NCBI RefSeq assembly: GCF_020687695.1
Contig: NZ_JAJEWL010000002.1
Span: 124,001 to 188,000 of the forward strand
DNA length: 64,000 nt
Direction of reading: 5' to 3'
From: Pusillimonas sp. MFBS29
GTDB lineage: Bacteria > Pseudomonadota > Gammaproteobacteria > Burkholderiales > Burkholderiaceae_B
A model generated the notes under the pieces. It had not been told where the DNA came from, did not search any database, and worked only from the letters and a program-made list of their open reading frames with translations. Each line of letters starts with the position of its first letter. The first letter of the stretch is position 1. This document shows, in pieces, positions 19,938-27,057 of this stretch. The translations under genes and the position numbers were made by a program.

Positions 19938-20393
19938 ATGAGAACAATTTACGATGCATTGCGTGAAAGCCACGAGATTCAAAGGTCTCTTTGCAGGCGT
20001 CTTCTGCTTGCGAAGCCAGAGACTGGAAAGCGGGAAATCATCCTGAACGAGCTTCATATCGAGCTGGCTGCACATGCTGCATCGGAAGAAAGATTCCTGT
20101 ATGCGCCTATTCTTATGGACGACATGGGCCTGGATCCCTCCCGGCATGCGTTGGCCGAGCATCACGAAATTGACGAGTGCATCGAGGAACTGACGAACGC
20201 GTCTTACGAAGGTGGCAGCTGGCTGGCAACGGCTAAAGAGCTCTCACGCATCGTCCGCCATCATCTCAAGGAAGAAGAGACAAAATTTTTCCAGATCTCG
20301 GGAAAGATCCTGACCGATGTGCAGAAGACAAAACTGGCAGGTCGATACGACAAAGACTATCAGCGCATGAAAAAGGTGCTGTCAGCCAAGTAG
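19938..20393 (+). CDS. Hemerythrin HHE-domain protein
   Basis: A 151-residue soluble protein of the hemerythrin HHE family. Histidine and glutamate ligands of the di-iron centre are arranged as expected: RESHEIQRSL near residues 9-18, ELHIELAAHAASEE at about 38-51, ALAEHHEIDECI at about 72-83 and RHHLKEEETKFF at about 112-123. Such proteins bind oxygen or nitric oxide or respond to redox stress. The ATG at 19938 has a strong CAGGAGGAA ribosome-binding site. Its stop is 5 bp before the first copy of a 112-bp repeat. Confidence 0.88.
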   Translation: MRTIYDALRESHEIQRSLCRRLLLAKPETGKREIILNELHIELAAHAASEERFLYAPILMDDMGLDPSRHALAEHHEIDECIEELTNASYEGGSWLATAKELSRIVRHHLKEEETKFFQISGKILTDVQKTKLAGRYDKDYQRMKKVLSAK

Positions 20394-20398
20394 CCTGT

Positions 20399-20510
20399 TG
20401 AGCGCTGATCGGCCAGGGAACCCCAAGAGGGCGTATCTATTACGTTTTCGTGACATGCCCGCAGGTTTTCCGCAGGGTTATTCACAGGATCGGTGGATAA
20501 GTTTATCCGG
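20399..20510 (+). repeat. 112-bp repeat, copy A, with DnaA-box-like sites
   Basis: This segment and 23296-23407 are the same sequence in the same orientation with five mismatches in 112 bases and no gaps, found by reading both. It carries TTATTCACA (20478-20486), a perfect match to the DnaA-box pattern TTATNCACA, and GGTGGATAA (20492-20500), a one-mismatch box on the other strand. It is non-coding and lies between the hemerythrin stop and a convergent Bug gene. Function unknown: a dispersed intergenic element or DnaA-binding site are the options. Confidence 0.9.
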
Positions 20511-20570
20511 GACCGTGCCGGAGCCGCGTGGCAAACGGGATAGCCTGCAGCGGCTCCGGACTGTTGCTTG

Positions 20571-21560
20571 CTATTCCATTTTGGCGCCAGACATTTTGAT
20601 CAGGTCGCCGTAGCGCGTGAGTTCACTGTTCATGAAGTTTGCGAACGAAGCGGCATCCTCAGGCGGTGGCACTTGTGCACCCATGTTCTCGAGGTGCTGC
20701 TTGACTTCAGGCGACTGCACAACCGCATTGATTTCCTTGTTCAGATACGTAACGATCTGATCTGGCGTGCCGGCGGGGGCGACAATGCCGTACCAGGCAA
20801 ACGCAATCATGTCGGGCAGCCCCAGCTCGCCAAATGTCGGCACATCAGGCAGGGCGGCAGTACGCTCTTCTGAGGCCACGGCCAGTGCGCGCAAAGATCC
20901 TGCCTTGACCTGGTTTACCGAACCCGTGTCGATCATGAAATCGAGCTGCTCGCCACCCATGAGTGCCGAGGCGGCCGGGCCACTGCCTTTGAAGGGGATG
21001 TGCACGATGTCGGTGCCAGTCAGGTGCTTGAGCAAGGATGCCGCCAGGTGCTGGGAGGAGCCCGTACCTGCAGAGCCGTAATTGAGCTCACCCGGATGCG
21101 CTGCGGCGTAGTCTATGAGCTCTTTGTAGCTCTTGAACTTTGAGTCTTTCGGGACTTCAAGCACGTTCGGAATCTTTGCCACGAATGCGATCGGCGCAAA
21201 ATCGTTGGCCGGATCGAATCCCAGTTGTTTGTAAAGATGAGGGTTGGCAGCATTTGTCGAGCTTGTGGCAACCAGGAGCGTATAGCCGTCGGGTTTCTGG
21301 CGTACAAATGAAGTTGTACCGATATTGCCGCCCGCGCCAGCCTGGTTTTCGACGACCACGGTTTGGCCGATACGCTCTGTCAGCCCCTTGGCTATCATGC
21401 GCCCCAGCACGTCGGTTGCGCCGCCCGGTGACCAGGGTACGACCAGTTTGATTGGCTTGGAAGGATAAGTTTCTTCTGCGGCAACAGCCGTTGTGCCGAA
21501 TGCGCCGGCAACAGCGCTTGCCAGGAGAGTTGTGAGTAATGTGCGTCGAGTCAGATGCAT
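20571..21560 (-). CDS. Bug/TctC family solute receptor
   Basis: A 329-residue periplasmic receptor. The N-terminus MHLTRRTLLTTLLASAVAG is a signal peptide with a double-arginine start, likely cleaved after VAA. The mature part carries YPSKPIKLVVPWSPGGATD, NQAGAGGNIGT and PDGYTLLVAT, all Bug signatures. It is the second gene of a two-gene operon: the RraA-like gene ends 47 bp upstream. No TctAB transporter genes accompany it. With the GntR regulator and RraA-like enzyme it forms a small uptake/catabolism module. Confidence 0.92.
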   Translation of the reverse strand: MHLTRRTLLTTLLASAVAGAFGTTAVAAEETYPSKPIKLVVPWSPGGATDVLGRMIAKGLTERIGQTVVVENQAGAGGNIGTTSFVRQKPDGYTLLVATSSTNAANPHLYKQLGFDPANDFAPIAFVAKIPNVLEVPKDSKFKSYKELIDYAAAHPGELNYGSAGTGSSQHLAASLLKHLTGTDIVHIPFKGSGPAASALMGGEQLDFMIDTGSVNQVKAGSLRALAVASEERTAALPDVPTFGELGLPDMIAFAWYGIVAPAGTPDQIVTYLNKEINAVVQSPEVKQHLENMGAQVPPPEDAASFANFMNSELTRYGDLIKMSGAKME

Positions 21561-21607
21561 AAGGCCATTGCCTCCGGTATGTGGTCTTCAGGATTAGGAA
21601 ATAAAAT

Positions 21608-22228
21608 TCAAACCAGCTGGTTTTTCAACGCTTCGTCGATCCAGGCGTCGTTGTATGCGCCTTTGGCAATACCAGCCAATACGGCAGCTTCAGCCTCCAT
21701 CTTCTTGCGTGATGCGGCTGCAACGGTTTCGGCCTGGCTGGTAGGAATAAACACGACGCCGTCGCCATCGCCGGCAACGATGTCACCCGGGTTCACCACG
21801 CAGCCGCCTATGGATACAGGTACGTTCAGTTCGCCAGGACCGTTCTTGTATGGCCCCCTGTGGGTGACTGCCCTGGCATAGCATGGAAATCCTTCTTGCC
21901 TGATCGTGCTGCAATCGCGTATGGCGCCATCTACCACCAGTCCGGCCAGGCCACGCATTCTGGCAACGCTCATCATGATTTCACCGAGCAGGGCGCGATC
22001 AACGTCGCCGGCTCCGTCGATAACCAGGACATCGCCCGGTTGTGCTTTGCGCAGGGCGTCGTGGATATACAGGTTGTCTCCCGCGCGAACCCTGACTGTA
22101 TAGGCTGTGCCCAACATAGGTGCATCGCCATGGTAGCCCGTCAGGGCACTTGAGCCGGCTATTCTGCGCATGCAGTCGCTGATGATGGAGGTGGGAATGT
22201 CTGTAAACAAACTGACAAGTGGATGCAT
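21608..22228 (-). CDS. RraA-like family protein (candidate aldolase/decarboxylase)
   Basis: A 206-residue protein of the RraA/HMG-aldolase fold. DVLVIDGAGDVDRALLGEIM (about residues 65-84) and LVVDGAIRDCSTI (about 97-109) are the substrate and metal-binding blocks, the latter with the conserved Arg-Asp. Family members include 4-hydroxy-4-methyl-2-oxoglutarate / 4-carboxy-4-hydroxy-2-oxoadipate aldolases, oxaloacetate decarboxylases and RNase E inhibitors; linkage to a Bug receptor and a GntR regulator favours a catabolic enzyme. The ATG at 22228 gives a normal family start; the frame stays open 69 bp further into AT-rich DNA. If it is the aldolase it would act one step after LigJ, encoded 6 kb away. 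Confidence 0.8.
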   Translation of the reverse strand: MHPLVSLFTDIPTSIISDCMRRIAGSSALTGYHGDAPMLGTAYTVRVRAGDNLYIHDALRKAQPGDVLVIDGAGDVDRALLGEIMMSVARMRGLAGLVVDGAIRDCSTIRQEGFPCYARAVTHRGPYKNGPGELNVPVSIGGCVVNPGDIVAGDGDGVVFIPTSQAETVAAASRKKMEAEAAVLAGIAKGAYNDAWIDEALKNQLV

Positions 22229-22284
22229 AATGAATTTATTAAATTGACGTAAATGTTGATTGTATTGAATGATAAAAACTAATA

Positions 22285-22299
22285 AATTGTCCGACAATT
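22285..22299. promoter_or_regulatory. Candidate GntR (FCD) operator
   Basis: AATTGTC-C-GACAATT is a perfect 7-bp inverted repeat in the divergent gap between the RraA-like gene and the GntR gene. The core TTGTCCGACAA fits the GT...AC spacing of FCD-type GntR operators. It lies in a markedly AT-rich gap. Confidence 0.6.
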
Positions 22300-22367
22300 A
22301 GGGATAACATTAGGATAATGTCATAGGTTTCCATATATACTTGTTACATTGATTTGATTTTCTTCCT

Positions 22368-23018
22368 ATGAAATCCAAGCGTTCAGCAGTGGCTCTGGCC
22401 ATCCGAAAGCAGATTCTGTCAGGCCAGTGGCGCGCCGGCTCCCGGTTGCCTGAGCGCATGCTGTGCGAGTTCACCGGCGCCGGGCGCCAGTCGGTGCGAG
22501 AGGCACTGCAGATCCTGCTCCGCGACGGCTATGTCACCAATGAACCCAATCGAGGGTTCAGGGTGGCCAGTCTGGATGCGGCAGAGGCGGCCGATATTTA
22601 TCAGGTGCGCTCCGTGCTCGAGGGCCTGGCCGCTCAAAATTTCATTAATCTGGCAAGCGAGGCAGAGCGTGCCGCGCTCGAGGCGGCGCTCGGCACACTC
22701 GAGAACGCTATAAATCGTGAAGACATCGAGGCGCAGTTACAGGCAGTTGAGCTGTTTTATGATGTTCTGCTTTCCGCTTGCTACAACAAAATTCTTAAAA
22801 GTACGCTGGAAAATCTCCACGGCAAGATTTCGCGCTTGCGTGCCGTCTCGATATTGGGACCAGGCCGCATGCGCCAGGCCATCAAAGAGATGCGTCGTAT
22901 CGGCGACGCCATCAAGGACAGCAACGAGCAGGAAGCCTTTCAGGCCTGCGTCGATCACATGCGCAATACCTCGGCTGTCGCCATGCGGATAATCGGCACT
23001 TTGAACCATACGGACTAG
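22368..23018 (+). CDS. GntR family regulator, FadR/FCD subfamily
   Basis: A 216-residue regulator. The N-terminal winged helix includes AIRKQILSGQWRAGSRLPER and GAGRQSVREALQILLRDGYV (about residues 12-58), followed by NRGFRVASL. The C-terminal all-helical FCD domain begins at ADIYQVRSVLEGLAAQ (about 75-90). It is divergent from the RraA-like/Bug operon, with a good palindromic site between, so it most likely represses that operon until an organic-acid ligand binds. Confidence 0.88.
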   Translation: MKSKRSAVALAIRKQILSGQWRAGSRLPERMLCEFTGAGRQSVREALQILLRDGYVTNEPNRGFRVASLDAAEAADIYQVRSVLEGLAAQNFINLASEAERAALEAALGTLENAINREDIEAQLQAVELFYDVLLSACYNKILKSTLENLHGKISRLRAVSILGPGRMRQAIKEMRRIGDAIKDSNEQEAFQACVDHMRNTSAVAMRIIGTLNHTD

Positions 23019-23092
23019 CAATATCAGGCACGCTGCTTGCTGCAGGCTGTGCGCAGGCGCGCAACTGCGCCTCTTAACCTTATAGGTGCATC

Positions 23093-23305
23093 ATGAGCAA
23101 GCAGAAAGACCCTGGACCGCCCCGGAAGAAGGATGATGTTTCGACTGAAAAGCCCGTCGCACGCCCCAATATCTCGACGGCAGACGACGTAAATGTTGAC
23201 GAGGACAATGCAGTCAAAAGTCCGAAAGAGAGCCTGACGGCGACCGAACCGGAGGAGGGTGCCACCACGCCCGACGATGATCAGGACTCAGCCACTGAGC
23301 GCTGA
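23093..23305 (+). CDS. Small acidic, probably disordered protein
   Basis: A 70-residue protein rich in Asp, Glu, Pro, Thr and Lys with almost no hydrophobic residues (MSKQKDPGPPRKKDD at the start, EEGATTPDDDQDSATER at the end). No family recognised. The last codons (Glu, Arg and the TGA stop) are inside copy B of the 112-bp repeat, so the present C-terminus may come from the repeat rather than from an original gene. It could be a genuine small stress-type protein or a chance frame. Confidence 0.45.
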   Translation: MSKQKDPGPPRKKDDVSTEKPVARPNISTADDVNVDEDNAVKSPKESLTATEPEEGATTPDDDQDSATER

Positions 23306-23407
23306 TCGGCCAGGGAACCCCAAGAGGGCGTGACTATTGCGTTTTCATGACATGCCCGCAGGTTTTCCGCAGGGTTATTCACAGGATCGGTGGATAAGTT
23401 TGTCCGG
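23296..23407 (+). repeat. 112-bp repeat, copy B, with DnaA-box-like sites
   Basis: Second copy of the element at 20399-20510, same orientation, five substitutions. The box TTATTCACA is at 23375-23383 and GGTGGATAA at 23389-23397, both unchanged between copies. It overlaps the last 10 bases of the upstream small ORF and ends 22 bp before the convergent ppk2 stop. Confidence 0.9.
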
Positions 23408-23428
23408 CGCATCTCAGAACCATTGCGG

Positions 23429-24376
23429 TCAATAGAAAGTCGGGACGTACATCTGCTCTGGCACGGGGTGGCGAAAGTAGTCGGGATTGTATTCCCGCTC
23501 GGGCAGGATGATCTCGGGGGTCTGTATGTCTTCGTAGGGAATCTGCGTGAGCAGATGCCGTATACAGTTCAGACGCGCCCGTTTTTTATCCACTCCATCC
23601 ACTATCCACCAACGGGCTTCGGGCATATGGGTGCGCTCGAGCATGATCTCTTTGGCCTTGGTGTAGTTTTCCCAGCGGCGCCGGGATTCGAGATCCATAG
23701 GGCTGAGCTTCCACTGCTTTAAAGGATCACGGATGCGCATCATGAAGCGGGTATGTTGTTCTTCGTCGGTGATCGAGAACCAGTACTTCACCAGAATGAT
23801 GCCGGAGCGCACCAGCATTTTCTCGAAATCCGGCACTGACCGAAAAAATTCTTCGTACTCGTCGTCATTGCAAAAGCCCATTACTTTTTCAACACCGGCC
23901 CGGTTGTACCAGCTGCGATCGAACAGAACTATCTCGCCTCCCGCTGGCAGATGCGATACGTAGCGCTGGAAGTACCATTGAGTCCGTTCACGCTCGCTGG
24001 GGGCCGGCAATGCCGCCACACGGCAGATACGTGGATTCAGCCGCTGGGTGATGCGTTTGATCGCGCCCCCTTTGCCGGCCGCATCCCGGCCTTCGAACAG
24101 GACGACGACTTTGAGTTTTTGAGCCTGCACCCAGTCCTGAAGCTTGACGAGCTCACGCTGTAGCCGGAATAGCTCGCGAAAATAGAAGCGTCGATCAAGC
24201 TGGCCTTCCGATACCGGGCCTTGTGGTGGTACCTCAAGCAGCAGCTCGTCTAGTCTATCGTCGTCCAGTTCCATCTCCAGCTCTTCATCAAAGCTGTCGA
24301 GCCAATCTGCTTCGGCGCGCTGCGCCGGTGACAATGAGGACGATGATGAAAGAGAGTTGGTCATATCTTTTTGCAT
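23429..24376 (-). CDS. ppk2: Polyphosphate kinase 2 family protein
   Basis: A 315-residue PPK2-family kinase that moves phosphate between polyphosphate and nucleotides. The Walker A motif FEGRDAAGKGGAIKRI is at about residues 94-109 and the Walker B/lid block is FDRSWYNRAGVEKV (about 151-164). RWENYTKAKEIM and WWIVDGVDKKRARLN are conserved in the family. The acidic, Ser-rich N-terminal 60 residues are outside the core. Start choice lies between ATG 24376 and ATG 24364; neither has a strong ribosome-binding site. Whether it prefers ADP, GDP or AMP cannot be told from sequence by eye. A glycosyltransferase lies 65 bp upstream on the same strand. Confidence 0.93.
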   Translation of the reverse strand: MQKDMTNSLSSSSSLSPAQRAEADWLDSFDEELEMELDDDRLDELLLEVPPQGPVSEGQLDRRFYFRELFRLQRELVKLQDWVQAQKLKVVVLFEGRDAAGKGGAIKRITQRLNPRICRVAALPAPSERERTQWYFQRYVSHLPAGGEIVLFDRSWYNRAGVEKVMGFCNDDEYEEFFRSVPDFEKMLVRSGIILVKYWFSITDEEQHTRFMMRIRDPLKQWKLSPMDLESRRRWENYTKAKEIMLERTHMPEARWWIVDGVDKKRARLNCIRHLLTQIPYEDIQTPEIILPEREYNPDYFRHPVPEQMYVPTFY

Positions 24377-24441
24377 CCGGGAAATGGGAATACCATGAGT
24401 GTGCTACAACTTGTTGGAAAATATGATGACAATGGGCTTGT

Positions 24442-25560
24442 TCAGCCATGTTCGTACAGCGGCGCGGCTGCCGAGTCGCCGGCAAGCTCATGATAGTGGC
24501 TTGCCAGGCCATTAATGATCTGTGGCCACCCGAAATGGCGCTCGACATGCCGGCGTGCGTGGCGACCCATGGCTGCCGGGTCGTTCAGAAAGAGCCCCTG
24601 CGTGGCGCGTGCCATGTCTTCCGGGTCCCGCGGGTGGCAGAGTATGCCAGCCCCCAATGGCACATATTCTTTCAAAGCACCGGCCCGGGCCGCCACCACC
24701 GGCAGGCCGCAGGCCATGGCTTCCTGGGCCACCAGACCAAAAGTTTCGCGGGTGCCGGCATGCAGCATGGCATCGGCACTGGCCATGGCCACGGCAATTT
24801 CATCCGGCGGGCAGTAGCGAGGCACGACGCTGACATTGCCGGGTACCCGTGCAGGCATGCCTGGCCCCATCAGCAACAGATGATAGCGGGAGCCCAGGTG
24901 CCGCATGACCTCAAGCAACACGTCGATGTTCTTCTCCGGCGAGTGGCGTCCGGCGAACACCAGCAGCCGGGTTTGAGCATCGAGCCCCAGCCGCTCACGC
25001 AGCAGTGGGTCACTGCGACTTGGGTGGAAGCGCTCCAGGTCCACGCCCAAAGGCTGGACCCTGAGCCGTGTGACGCCCCATTCGGCCAGGCTCTCGGCCA
25101 TGGCGCTGCAAGGAGCCAGGACACTGTCAAACTGGCTATAAAGTGATCCCACATAGCGCTGCAGGCGCCGGCGCACGGCCGCGCCGAAGCGGTCTCCCAT
25201 CAGTCGCGGCAGGTCGGAATGAAAGAATCCTACCGTGGGCACACCGAGCCTCTGGCCTGCCTCCAGTGCGGCCCAGGCGGTGACATAGGGGTCACCCGCT
25301 TCGATCAGGTCGGGGGTCATTGCCATCAGGGCATTACGCCAGGGGCGGCGGCGCAAGGGGAATCGATAGCTGCTGCCGAATGGTAGCCGGAAGGCTGGCA
25401 GTGTGTGCACGCCGCTTAGCGAGCCGGCTTCGGCGCCAGGTACCAGCAGGCTGCTGCGCACGCCCGGGTAGCGGGCAAGGATTTCATGCTTGGCTTGCAG
25501 ATAGGTGCGAACGCCCCCGCTGGCGGGGGCGTGAAACATAGTGATGTCGACCAGATGCAC
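24442..25560 (-). CDS. Glycosyltransferase family 4 protein
   Basis: A 372-residue GT-B fold glycosyltransferase. The N-terminal acceptor domain has the glycine-rich MFHAPASGGVRTYLQ (about residues 8-22). The C-terminal donor domain has LVFAGRHSPEKNIDVLLEVM and the E-x7-E motif in ETFGLVAQEAMACGLPVVAA. The start is GTG at 25560, with AGGAGG a few bases upstream. GT4 enzymes build glycans, glycolipids or trehalose-like sugars; no surface polysaccharide cluster is nearby, so the acceptor is unknown. Confidence 0.9.
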   Translation of the reverse strand: MHLVDITMFHAPASGGVRTYLQAKHEILARYPGVRSSLLVPGAEAGSLSGVHTLPAFRLPFGSSYRFPLRRRPWRNALMAMTPDLIEAGDPYVTAWAALEAGQRLGVPTVGFFHSDLPRLMGDRFGAAVRRRLQRYVGSLYSQFDSVLAPCSAMAESLAEWGVTRLRVQPLGVDLERFHPSRSDPLLRERLGLDAQTRLLVFAGRHSPEKNIDVLLEVMRHLGSRYHLLLMGPGMPARVPGNVSVVPRYCPPDEIAVAMASADAMLHAGTRETFGLVAQEAMACGLPVVAARAGALKEYVPLGAGILCHPRDPEDMARATQGLFLNDPAAMGRHARRHVERHFGWPQIINGLASHYHELAGDSAAAPLYEHG

Positions 25561-25791
25561 ATGGCCTCCTGAAATGGAACATGCTTTTCAGGTTAGAGCG
25601 CAAACACGACAGTTCTGCGACAGCGCAGGTAAAGATTGGTAAGTTATTCCCCACAAGCGGCGTATGTTGTCTGCGATGCATACGATCATTCCCAATGTTC
25701 CAGGAGCGCAACGAGGCCGGAAGAGCATTTTCCCTGCAGTGTATCTGAACAGGAGAGACGAATGTATGGTGTGGTTTGATCTTAATTGTCT

Positions 25792-26127
25792 TTAAGCGTG
25801 TGCAGCTTCTTTGATTGCGCCAGCAACCCACTGATTCAAGCTTTCCCCACTGGCAGCTGCAGCTGTAGCTGCTGCTTGATGAATTTCGGGGGCGACGCGT
25901 AGGACGAACTTGCCCGAAAAGCTCTTGCGCGGCTCTATACCCCGCTTGGCACACTCATCCAGGAAGGCATTAAGCGAAAGCTCACCTTCACGATGCAACC
26001 CGGCTACATCAGCGGCGTAGAAGTCTGCGCCGCCGTTCAGGCCAACAAACTCGCCTCGGAACATTTCAATGTCCGGGTCGTAGGTAATAACGGCCTGCTG
26101 GCCGCCGATAGTCATAATGTTTTTCAT
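25792..26127 (-). CDS. hicB: HicB-family antitoxin
   Basis: A 111-residue HicB-type protein. The N-terminal half is the partial RNase H-like domain (VITYDPDIEMFRGEFVGLNG, then DFYAADVAGLHREGELSLNAF) and the C-terminal half is a ribbon-helix-helix DNA-binding domain (SGKFVLRVAPEIHQAAATA and SGESLNQWVAGAIKEA). It should neutralise HicA and repress the operon through the palindrome at 26388-26406. Its ATG overlaps the end of hicA by the ATGA arrangement, so the pair was translationally coupled. The antitoxin is intact even though the toxin gene is broken. Confidence 0.87.
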   Translation of the reverse strand: MKNIMTIGGQQAVITYDPDIEMFRGEFVGLNGGADFYAADVAGLHREGELSLNAFLDECAKRGIEPRKSFSGKFVLRVAPEIHQAAATAAAASGESLNQWVAGAIKEAAHA

Positions 26128-26379
26128 GGTTTCACTCCGTTTTCCTCAAGCCACCGCCGAATGGAGGCTACCGCTCCCTTATCCATATCGGGAGAGGGGT
26201 GGGGGGCGGTGCATTACTTTGATCTGGTCGAAAAGGAACACAGCCACACGCGAGCCCTCACGCTCCGTAATTTCAGCGCCAAGTTCGATAAATAACGCTA
26301 CCGCATCATTCCATTTAACTCCGGCAGACGTTGGTCTGGAGAAGATCAGCTCTAGCGTTTTTCGGTGTTTGGCCTTCAT
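26124..26379 (-). pseudogene. hicA: HicA-family toxin, frameshifted
   Basis: The first 58 codons read as a HicA mRNA-interferase (MKAKHRKTLELIFSRPT, then EITEREGSRVAVFLFDQIKV) and then the frame reaches a stop after SRYG at 26179. Reading one base shorter across a run of six G (26201-26206, six C in the gene) restores a family-type C-terminus: HRPHPSPDMDKGAV, then ASIRRWLEENGVKP, ending in a TGA that overlaps the hicB ATG. One extra base in this homopolymer therefore explains the truncation. It may be a real inactivating mutation, slippage-prone switching or a sequencing error. The missing part includes the conserved HRPHP stretch, so the protein as written is probably inactive. Confidence 0.82.
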
Positions 26380-26387
26380 GTGGATAC

Positions 26388-26406
26388 GATACTAAATAAT
26401 AGTATC
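26388..26406. promoter_or_regulatory. Palindromic operator upstream of hicA
   Basis: GATACTA-AATAA-TAGTATC is a perfect 7-bp inverted repeat 8 bp before the hicA start, in AT-rich DNA. It is the expected place for HicB (ribbon-helix-helix) autoregulation. Confidence 0.65.
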
Positions 26407-26464
26407 AAATAAAAGGGTTTCAGCTAAGGACGATTCCTTCGAGTCGCTATTTTTATGGGCTGGT

Positions 26465-26572
26465 ATGATTCGCTGTATTAATTTGATACAGGGGTGGCCT
26501 GCTGCTGATGTTGAGGCCCGCTTTGCCGCCCGCCGCGCAGCGGCTCGCGTCCGCATGGCTGCCTCTGAATGA
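26465..26572 (+). CDS. Possible 35-residue ORF, low support
   Basis: A short frame from ATG 26465 encodes a peptide starting MIRCINLIQGWPAADVEAR and continuing Ala/Arg-rich to RMAASE. The composition is more like coding DNA than the flanks, but there is no ribosome-binding site and no family I know. It may be a fragment of a gene lost when the hicAB locus arrived next to the tRNA. Confidence 0.2.
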   Translation: MIRCINLIQGWPAADVEARFAARRAAARVRMAASE

Positions 26573-26618
26573 TGGAGTTGCTATGGACGCCTTGATTGGC
26601 CAGTTATTCCCCCACACG

Positions 26619-26646
26619 CAAAAAGGCCAACTCCGAAGAGTTGGCC
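26619..26646 (-). terminator. Intrinsic terminator after the tRNA
   Basis: On the minus strand: GGCCAACTC, tetraloop TTCG, GAGTTGGCC, then TTTTT. The stem is perfect and lies 18 bp after the CCA end of the tRNA. Confidence 0.88.
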
Positions 26647-26663
26647 TAAGTGCTTGATCCTGC

Positions 26664-26742
<79 letters not shown>

Positions 26743-26759
26743 ACATCGTGCATTGCCTT

Positions 26760-26787
26760 GTTATAGCGATTGCTCGATAGCCCGCAA
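26760..26787 (-). promoter_or_regulatory. Candidate sigma70 promoter for the tRNA
   Basis: On the minus strand, TTGCGG (-35) and TATAAC (-10) are separated by 16 bp, with the -10 ending 17 bp before the first tRNA base. The position and boxes fit a short-leader tRNA promoter. Confidence 0.6.
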
Positions 26788-27057
26788 TTATTACATAAAA
26801 ATGGCCGGCGCTGTATTCAGTCGAATAAATTTCAGCAGATCAATGGTTTAGGGCTTGTCTTTTTGCTTCGCGGTTTCCTTGCCTGGAAGTTGGTGCCGAG
26901 GTCATGGTCCAGCTCTTCATATACCTACGTTGTTACACATTATTCCGAAGGCTGACTCGCTGTTTAAACGATGGTATTGTGGCCGAAATTGGGGAGGGGC
27001 CGCCAGGTTTGCCGCGCGGCGCATATCGTTCATCAGCTACCGGAACAGGACACGGCC
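26788..27057. other. Intergenic gap before the alpha-2-macroglobulin gene
   Basis: Apart from the tRNA promoter at its left edge, this stretch holds no gene I can support. Short open frames exist on the plus strand but lack ribosome-binding sites and family character. The promoter for the downstream gene presumably lies here, but I could not identify one. Confidence 0.5.

Noticed and set aside
20470-20511. DnaA-like boxes as a chromosomal origin
   Set aside because: Only two boxes per copy, no AT-rich unwinding region and no dnaA, dnaN, gyrB or parAB genes nearby.
25511-25528. GC-rich hairpin GCCCCCGC/GCGGGGGC
   Set aside because: It lies inside the glycosyltransferase coding region (the APASGGVRT codons) and is explained by codon use.
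26770-26955. A 61-codon plus-strand frame between the tRNA and the macroglobulin gene
   Set aside because: It overlaps the tRNA promoter, has no ribosome-binding site and no family resemblance.
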